Source: DALYLB01 sp046154695 (GTDB taxonomy: Bacteria; Acidobacteriota; Blastocatellia; RBC074). From it: a DNA stretch of 6,420 nt. Location: assembly GCA_046154695.1 (NCBI GenBank), contig JBJXFI010000428.1:1-6420 (forward strand). The letters are read 5' to 3'. Position 1 is the stretch's first letter. Each line of letters begins with the position of its first letter. The translations under genes and the position numbers were made by a program. This document shows, piece by piece, positions 1-6,420 of the stretch. Below the pieces are notes generated by a model. That model was not told the origin of the DNA, did no database searches, and worked only from the letters and a program-made list of their open reading frames with translations.

Positions 1-1422
1 GTTTCCCAGGATGAGATCAAAGCGGGAACGGGCGCGCGGATGAACGCGCCGCACGAATCGATCTTCGTCTTTGGCCAGCCTCGGGATTTTGCCAGTCGTA
101 ATTTGCAATTCACCCTGCGGCATGAGGCGAACGCCGGCTATGCCATTGGGCGCTTCATCATCGAGCTCGCCGCCGAAACGCCGCGCGACGAGCGCGGCAT
201 CGCATTGCTGGCCGCGCTGAAAACGCCCGCCGCCGCCCGCGCCCCGGAAGCGGAGGCGCGGATCGCCGAGGCGTTTGCGTCCACGCGCGCGGCCAGGGAG
301 ATGACCGCGGGCAATGCCGCCGCGGTGATGGTGATGAGGGATATCGCGCAACCGCGCGAAACCCATCTTTTTATGCGCGGCGATTTCACGCGGCCCGACA
401 AGGCGCTCGGCTTGCTGCAGCCGGGAGTGCCCGCCGCGATCGCGCCTCCGCTGGCGGCGGAATCGGCCGGTCGTCCCACGCGGCTCGACCTGGCGAAGTG
501 GCTGGTCGACCCGGCGAATCCGTTGACGGCGCGCGTGACGATGAACCGATTGTGGATGCGGTATTTCGGGCGCGGCATCGTGGAGACCGAGGAGGATTTC
601 GGCACGCAGGGCTCGCGCCCCACGCACCCCGAATTGCTCGACTGGCTGGCGGGCGAATTCATGCGGCGCGGTTGGAGCCAGAAGGCGATGCACCGCCTGA
701 TCGTCACGAGCGCGGCCTACCGGCAATCCTCCGACGCGCGAAAGGATCTGAACGAAATCGACCCGCGCAACCTGCTGCTCGCGCGGCAGGAGCGGCTGCG
801 GGTGGAAGCGGAGATCGTGCGCGACGCGGCCTTGAGCGCCAGCGGGCTGCTCGACCCGCGCATCGGCGGTCCCGGCGTTCGCCCGCCGCAGCCGGAGGGC
901 GTCTATGCCTTCACGCAGGTGAAGAAGAACTGGAAGCCGGCGGAGGGCGGCGACCGCTTCCGGCGCGCGCTTTACACGGTCTTTTATCGCAGCGCGCCGT
1001 ATCCGCTCTTCACGACGTTCGATTCGCCGGATTTTCAGACCGTCTGCACGCGGCGCCCGCGCTCGGACACCCCGCTGCAATCGCTCACGCTGGCAAACGA
1101 CCCGGCCTTTCTCGAATTGGCGCAGGGGCTGGCGGCGCGCCTGGTGCGCGATGTGCCGGGAAGTTTTTCGGCCGCGCTCGATGCGCGCCTGCGCCGCGCG
1201 TTTGTGTTGTGCTACAGCCGCCCGCCTTCCACGGCGGAGCTGACCGCGCTGCGCGGATACGTGAACCGGCAGCTCCTCGGATTCGCGACCGAGCCCGCGG
1301 CCACGGCGGCGCTGGCGAGCGCCGAGCTGACGAAAACCGGATTGACGACCGCGCAGGCAGCCGCGCTCGTCTCCGCGGCCCGTGTTCTTTTCAACACCGA
1401 CAACTTCATCACGCGAGAATGA
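1..1422 (+). CDS. DUF1553 (PSD1-type) domain protein, C-terminal part, 5' end outside the window
   Basis: The frame is open from base 1, so the first in-window ATG (40) is probably internal. Full-length relatives run roughly 800-1100 residues, with a DUF1549 region (often behind a cytochrome c-like segment) before the part seen here; 473 residues remain. Numbered from base 1, residues 1-60 look like the end of a lectin/LamG-like beta region (LQFTLRH...AIGRFIIEL). An alanine-rich helical stretch then leads to the family's PRETHLFMRGDF block near 118-128. DUF1553 follows from about 160: RLDLAKWLVDP, NRLWMRYFGRG, EDFGTQG, HPELLDWLAGEF, RLRVEAEIVRDA (about 265-276), GGPGVRPPQP, CTRRPRSDTPLQSL (about 349-362), and the usual last residues NTDNFITRE. 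No enzymatic activity is established for this family as far as I know. Relatives are usually exported, but the signal region is not in the window. The stop lies one base before the DUF1501 start, so the two genes are very likely cotranscribed. Confidence 0.93.
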   Translation, partial: VSQDEIKAGTGARMNAPHESIFVFGQPRDFASRNLQFTLRHEANAGYAIGRFIIELAAETPRDERGIALLAALKTPAAARAPEAEARIAEAFASTRAAREMTAGNAAAVMVMRDIAQPRETHLFMRGDFTRPDKALGLLQPGVPAAIAPPLAAESAGRPTRLDLAKWLVDPANPLTARVTMNRLWMRYFGRGIVETEEDFGTQGSRPTHPELLDWLAGEFMRRGWSQKAMHRLIVTSAAYRQSSDARKDLNEIDPRNLLLARQERLRVEAEIVRDAALSASGLLDPRIGGPGVRPPQPEGVYAFTQVKKNWKPAEGGDRFRRALYTVFYRSAPYPLFTTFDSPDFQTVCTRRPRSDTPLQSLTLANDPAFLELAQGLAARLVRDVPGSFSAALDARLRRAFVLCYSRPPSTAELTALRGYVNRQLLGFATEPAATAALASAELTKTGLTTAQAAALVSAARVLFNTDNFITRE

Positions 1423-1423
1423 T

Positions 1424-2875
<1,452 letters not shown>

Positions 2876-2936
2876 ACCGGCAACCCGTCATGACGATCTC
2901 GCGCGAGCCCTTCTCTGCGGCGCCGGGCCGCGCGGC
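2876..2936. other. Convergent intergenic gap, no clear terminator
   Basis: These 61 bases separate the stop codons of the DUF1501 gene (+) and the CHAT gene (-). The gap contains CTCGCGCGAG (2898-2907), a possible 5-bp hairpin GCGGC/GCCGC (2917-2931), and the perfect 12-bp palindrome GGCCGCGCGGCC (2926-2937), which touches the CHAT stop codon. None is followed by a T-run on either strand. In DNA this GC-rich such short palindromes are common, so I do not call a terminator. Confidence 0.6.
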
Positions 2937-5900
2937 CTATCTCCAGTCTCCCTGCAGCATGAAACCGGCCCAGAAATACGGAGCGGCCCATCGCCTCTGT
3001 TGAGAGATCTCGACTTGCGCGGCGGCGAGGGCCGCGGCGGGGCGCAGACCGTCCCGAAGCATGAATTGATAGAACCGCTTCATCAGCTCGGCGGTTGCGA
3101 GATCATCGACGTTCCAGAGGCTGGCGACGACGCGCGGCGCGCCCGCGTACATAAATCCCCGCGTCAGGCCGATCAGCCCCTCGCCGCGGACCTCCCTGCC
3201 GAGGGCCGTTTCACAGGCGCTCAGGACGACGAGATCGGCGTTCAAGCGCAGGTTATAGACTTCGTGGAGGCGCAGGAAGCCGTCCTGCTCGTTTCCATTT
3301 CTGTCGACGAGCGAGAAGGCGAGGCCCGAAAGCTCGGGCTGCCGGTTGTCGAGCAGGCCGTGCGTGGCGAAGTGGACGATGCGATAGTCGCCGAGCCGCG
3401 GGCTCATCGCGGTCTCCCGGCTCGCGTTGAAATCCGTGGCCTTGAGGCTCGTTTCCGTGGGAGCGACAGCGAAGATGGCGTCTGCCTCCTGCCTCGAAAA
3501 GGGCAGCCGGGCGAGGCCGTTTCGCAAAGCGGGCGCCCTGGGCAATCGATCCAGGGGCGAGGCCGCCGGTGTTGCCGCCTTCGCCAGGTCGCCTGCTGGC
3601 GCAATGCGCGGATCGTTTGCCGCAAAGACCGGATCGGCCAGGATGGCGACCGCGCGGGCGGGGGGCTTTCGGCCGGCGGTTTCGCGCCGTATCACCGAGA
3701 GAACCGACGCCGACGGCAGATGGATGATCTCGCGGCCCGCGATCAATGGGACGGCGCGGGAAGAGGCCGCCGCCGCAGGTTTCCGCGGAGACGGATCGGG
3801 CAGCATGGCGAACGGCAGATACGACAACACGCCGGGCGCGACAATGACCAGACGTTTGCCGGCGAGTTGCGCGGTCGCCGGTCCGAGCAGCATCCGGCTG
3901 AGCGATTCGGTCATTGCGATCCAGGCCGGATCGGCGGCGGCCCTCTCCGGCCGGACGCTCATTCGCTCCTGGACCTTTCGCGCCGCGGCTTCGATCTCGG
4001 CGCGCGGCGGAAGCCGGTAGCTGGAGAATCCGGTGGTTGTGACGGCCCAAAGATAGCTCTCCTTCTCGCCGAGCGCATACTCGAGAAGCATCGTCTCGGG
4101 ATCGAGCACCTGCCGCTGCAGCTCCTCGACGGTCAGCGACTGGGGCTGCGTGAGGTCGGCGTATGCCGGGCTCGCGCGGCGAATCTCGGTCTCGACCTCC
4201 CGCAGCCGGGCGGTCAGATCGGCGATCTCGCGTGCGACCTCCGCCGCCTGCGCGTCCGTGTGCCTGCCGCCGAGCATGCGGCTCTGGAGTGCGGCCTTTG
4301 CGTTCAATTGCCGCTGGATCGCGTGATCCCTGGCCAGCAGCGCGGGATCGACGCCCTGGCGAATGTCGGCGCGGGGTTCGGCCAGCATCTCCAGCAGGCT
4401 TCGCGCGCGCGCGCGCTCGCTCGTCTGCCAGGCCGCCCGCGCGTGGCCCGCGTCCGGCGCCCGGGCGTGGAGGCGCATGAGCGTCTCGATCTGCGAGTCG
4501 TACCGATCCTGCACCGTCGAGAAGAAGGCGGAGCGCATCTCCGGTCCCGCGACATTGGCGCGCAGCCTTTCGGTGATTCGAAGCGACTCTTCGCCGAGCG
4601 TTCGGGCCTCCTCGAGCCGGCCGAGTTCGCGCTCGGCCCGCGCCAGGGAATGGAGCGCGGCGGCTTCGCGCGGCGCGAGCCGGATCGCCCGCGAGATTTC
4701 CAGCGATTGCCGGTGGTGCTCGATGGCTTTGGCATAATCCCCGGAGAGGCTCGCAAGGCTCCCGAGCGACTGCAGCGCGGCCAGCTCGCCCTGCCGGTCG
4801 CCGATCTCGCGTGTGATCGAAAGCGACTGTGTCAGGGGTTCGAGCGCCTGCGCGGGGCTTCCGAGCAGGCCGTAGACCGTGCCCAGATTCTTGAGCGTCA
4901 CCGCCTGTCCGCCGCGATTGCCGGTCTCCCCGGCCAGTGCCAGCGACTGCCGATACATCTCGGCCGCCTGCGCGAACTCTCCCTGGTAATAATGAATCAG
5001 GCCGATGTCGTTGAGCACGATGGCCTCATTCCGCCGATCGCCGACCTGGCGCAGCAATCGCAGCGCCTCCTGATCCCGTTCCATCGCCTGCTGCAAGTCG
5101 CCCAGCGAGATCAGCGCCAGCGCGATGCGGTTGACGGCGAGCCCCTCGGCGCGGAGCTCCCGCAGCTCGTGAAAGGTCGCCACCGCCGAGCGGCATGCAT
5201 CGAGCGCCGGCTGCCACTCGCCCAATCGGATTCGGCCATTGCAGATGTTGGTCCATAACGCCCCCTCGGTGGATCGCAGTACGCGGCGCGCTTCCGGCCT
5301 GAGCGAATTCACGTTCACGGAGCGCGCGAGCCGCAGCGCGGCATCGTAGGCGTCGAAGGCCTCCTGCATCTCTCCGAGGGTCGCATGCATCGCGCCGATA
5401 TTGCTGAACGCGGCAAGCTGTCCGTCAAGATCGCCGATCTCCCGCATGACCCACAGCATCTGGGTGAAGGTCTCCAGCGCCCGCCGGGCCTCTCCCCGGC
5501 CCCCCAGCACGGCGCCGATCCCGCTCAGCGCCCGCGCCTCGCCGGCGCGGTCTCCGGCTTTTCGATAGAGAAGGAGGGATTGGCTCAGGCCATCGGACGC
5601 CCTGGCCATGTCGCCCAGCTCATAATGTACCGAGCTGAGGCCATAGAGGGCTTCCGCCTCTTTTGCCGTCTCGCCGGCGGCGCGCCACGCGGCGGCGGCG
5701 GCCTCGAAGCTGCCGATCGCCTGTCGATGAAGCTTCGCGTCTTTCCCGCGCAACAGGCGATCCGCCTCCGCCATGTTCCGTTCGCCCGCGGCGCGGTCCT
5801 CGTCATGGCCGCCCGCCGTCCGCAGTTCCGCGATTCTGATTTCGTACGCGCCGGCAGGGGCGTCCTTGTCCGTGGAACGAACCGTCACCCGATAATCGCC

Positions 5901-6275
5901 CGCGACGCGAATCACATACGGAATCTCTTCCGTGCCTTCAGTTCCGTTCGGGCTGTCGATTTCGAAGATCGGATTTCCGTCGATTCCGATGAATGCGAGG
6001 GTCACGTCGATTCCGCGCTGCTCGACGATCAGGCGAAGGTACTGGCCTTCCGATAACGCGACCCGATAGGCATGGAGCTGTCCGCCCGAGAGCCGGCGTT
6101 CGACGGGAGAGCCCGCGGCCAGCGGGCGAGGCTCATCGCCCTGGCGGTTCCGCACGGCCCGCGCAGCGCCGGGAAAAAGCAGCGCCGCCATGACCAGGGC
6201 CAACAGCCGGCACAAGATCTTCACCGGGCCGGCGCGGCGGCCTCTCTTTCCCTCGACTCTCCTTTGTTGAGCCAT
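2937..6275 (-). CDS. Exported TPR-CHAT (caspase-like) protease with N-terminal PPC-like domain
   Basis: The product is 1112 residues. Residues 1-40 form a long Sec-type signal: a basic start with many Arg/Lys, a hydrophobic core at about 20-36 and a likely cut after AARA. Residues about 50-150 form a beta-rich PPC-like domain (GSPVERRLSGGQLHAYRV, EQRGIDVTLAFIGIDG, AGDYRVTVRS, GAYEIRI). TPR units begin at 206, 246, 286, 337, 377, 417, 457, 497 and 537, almost all exactly 40 residues long; a further degenerate unit may precede them. A helical linker follows (about 577-710, coiled-coil-prone near 645-703). The CHAT domain covers about 725-1112. Its catalytic pair is intact: His972 in HFATHG and Cys1021 in VVLSACETALG. 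The family blocks GEGLIGLTRGFMYAGAPRVVASLWNVDD and PYFWAGFMLQGDW follow. CHAT proteins are clan CD cysteine peptidases, and the TPRs probably bind a partner or substrate. The target is unknown. The ATG at 6275 is chosen for its ribosome binding site and signal peptide. Confidence 0.94.
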   Translation of the reverse strand: MAQQRRVEGKRGRRAGPVKILCRLLALVMAALLFPGAARAVRNRQGDEPRPLAAGSPVERRLSGGQLHAYRVALSEGQYLRLIVEQRGIDVTLAFIGIDGNPIFEIDSPNGTEGTEEIPYVIRVAGDYRVTVRSTDKDAPAGAYEIRIAELRTAGGHDEDRAAGERNMAEADRLLRGKDAKLHRQAIGSFEAAAAAWRAAGETAKEAEALYGLSSVHYELGDMARASDGLSQSLLLYRKAGDRAGEARALSGIGAVLGGRGEARRALETFTQMLWVMREIGDLDGQLAAFSNIGAMHATLGEMQEAFDAYDAALRLARSVNVNSLRPEARRVLRSTEGALWTNICNGRIRLGEWQPALDACRSAVATFHELRELRAEGLAVNRIALALISLGDLQQAMERDQEALRLLRQVGDRRNEAIVLNDIGLIHYYQGEFAQAAEMYRQSLALAGETGNRGGQAVTLKNLGTVYGLLGSPAQALEPLTQSLSITREIGDRQGELAALQSLGSLASLSGDYAKAIEHHRQSLEISRAIRLAPREAAALHSLARAERELGRLEEARTLGEESLRITERLRANVAGPEMRSAFFSTVQDRYDSQIETLMRLHARAPDAGHARAAWQTSERARARSLLEMLAEPRADIRQGVDPALLARDHAIQRQLNAKAALQSRMLGGRHTDAQAAEVAREIADLTARLREVETEIRRASPAYADLTQPQSLTVEELQRQVLDPETMLLEYALGEKESYLWAVTTTGFSSYRLPPRAEIEAAARKVQERMSVRPERAAADPAWIAMTESLSRMLLGPATAQLAGKRLVIVAPGVLSYLPFAMLPDPSPRKPAAAASSRAVPLIAGREIIHLPSASVLSVIRRETAGRKPPARAVAILADPVFAANDPRIAPAGDLAKAATPAASPLDRLPRAPALRNGLARLPFSRQEADAIFAVAPTETSLKATDFNASRETAMSPRLGDYRIVHFATHGLLDNRQPELSGLAFSLVDRNGNEQDGFLRLHEVYNLRLNADLVVLSACETALGREVRGEGLIGLTRGFMYAGAPRVVASLWNVDDLATAELMKRFYQFMLRDGLRPAAALAAAQVEISQQRRWAAPYFWAGFMLQGDWR

Positions 6276-6284
6276 CGGGATATT

Positions 6285-6290
6285 CTCCTC
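6285..6290 (-). promoter_or_regulatory. Ribosome binding site of the CHAT gene
   Basis: On the minus strand this reads GAGGAG and lies 9 bases before the ATG at 6275. It is the best Shine-Dalgarno match near the start. It favours this ATG over the in-frame GTG at 6305, which lies upstream of the site and next to a hairpin. Confidence 0.75.
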
Positions 6291-6292
6291 GG

Positions 6293-6324
6293 AAAAAAGT
6301 GGCACAAGCTGTCCAGCTTGTGCC
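6293..6324 (-). terminator. Terminator-like hairpin with T-run in the leader of the CHAT gene
   Basis: Bases 6301-6310 (GGCACAAGCT) and 6315-6324 (AGCTTGTGCC) are perfect inverted repeats with a 4-base loop. On the minus strand the stem is followed after two bases by six T (6298 down to 6293), which is the layout of an intrinsic terminator. The run ends two bases before the GAGGAG ribosome binding site. It could end an upstream minus-strand gene beyond the right edge, act as an attenuator of the CHAT gene, or be a dispersed palindromic repeat. On the plus strand no T-run follows, so it works in one direction only. The structure is seen directly; its role is inferred. Confidence 0.6.
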
Positions 6325-6420
6325 GAGTGTGAGGGTGCGCGTGAATAGTGCGGCGGGACGCGCGCAGGAAGTGGTCTCGTTCGAGGCCTGGTCTTTTCTG
6401 AGAGTGTCTGGTGGACGCGG
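6325..6420. other. Upstream region of the CHAT gene, no gene recognised
   Basis: These 96 bases carry no recognisable coding segment. The minus-strand frame of the CHAT gene stays open to the window edge, but its translation has no start codon before GTG 6305 and resembles no domain. No convincing -35/-10 pair was found. The promoter of the CHAT gene must lie here or further right. Confidence 0.4.

Noticed and set aside
1382..1423. GTG start at 1382 for the DUF1501 gene
   Set aside because: It would place the Tat motif 14 residues further in and lies wholly inside the DUF1553 coding end. The ATG at 1424 is the standard arrangement.
4402..4414. Run of alternating C and G (13 bases), potentially Z-DNA-forming
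   Set aside because: It encodes the conserved ERARARSLLEM segment of the CHAT protein with ordinary GC-rich Arg and Ala codons, so coding explains it.
2937..6275. CHAT protein as part of a CRISPR or other anti-phage cassette
   Set aside because: No CRISPR repeats, nuclease, gasdermin-like or other effector gene is in the window, the neighbours are DUF1553/DUF1501 genes, and the protein carries an export signal. The domain architecture is a common non-CRISPR one.
6276..6305. GTG start at 6305 giving the CHAT protein 10 extra residues
   Set aside because: This GTG sits upstream of the good GAGGAG site and its own upstream sequence is the hairpin stem. The ATG at 6275 has correct spacing and begins a plausible signal peptide.
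6342..6370. Possible minus-strand promoter: TTCCTG (6370-6365), 17 bases, TATTCA (6347-6342)
   Set aside because: Only two of six and three of six bases match the sigma-70 consensus. The spacing alone is not enough support.

Overview
The window is GC-rich DNA, coding almost from end to end. It holds the 3' part of one gene and two complete genes. The gene content points to a soil or freshwater bacterium of the Acidobacteriota. Adjacent DUF1553 and DUF1501 genes are typical of Acidobacteriota, Planctomycetota and Verrucomicrobiota. The wording of the CHAT protein, with its beta-rich N-terminal domain, 40-residue TPR units and QDGFLRLHEVYNL...LSACETALG core, is what I associate with Acidobacteriota. 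This placement rests on protein family knowledge, not on a marker gene.

Layout: bases 1-1422 (+) encode the C-terminal 473 residues of a DUF1549/DUF1553 (PSD1-type) protein whose start lies left of the window. One base later, 1424-2875 (+) encodes a DUF1501 protein with a Tat-type signal. The two form a tightly spaced operon. After a 61-bp convergent gap, the minus strand carries one large gene (6275 down to 2937). Its product is an exported protein with an N-terminal PPC-like beta domain, about nine TPR units, a helical linker and a complete C-terminal CHAT (caspase-like) protease domain with an intact His/Cys pair. Upstream of this gene, at 6293-6324, a perfect 10-bp hairpin with a T-run (minus strand) directly abuts the ribosome binding site.

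The DUF1553 and DUF1501 products are probably both exported and probably act together. They occur side by side in many genomes, but I know of no proven activity. The CHAT gene is transcribed towards them and is a separate unit, and nothing here links it to them functionally. I found no mobile element, CRISPR array, RNA gene or recognisable defence cassette. The two points most worth a second look are the terminator-like hairpin in the CHAT leader and the export signal on a caspase-like protease.
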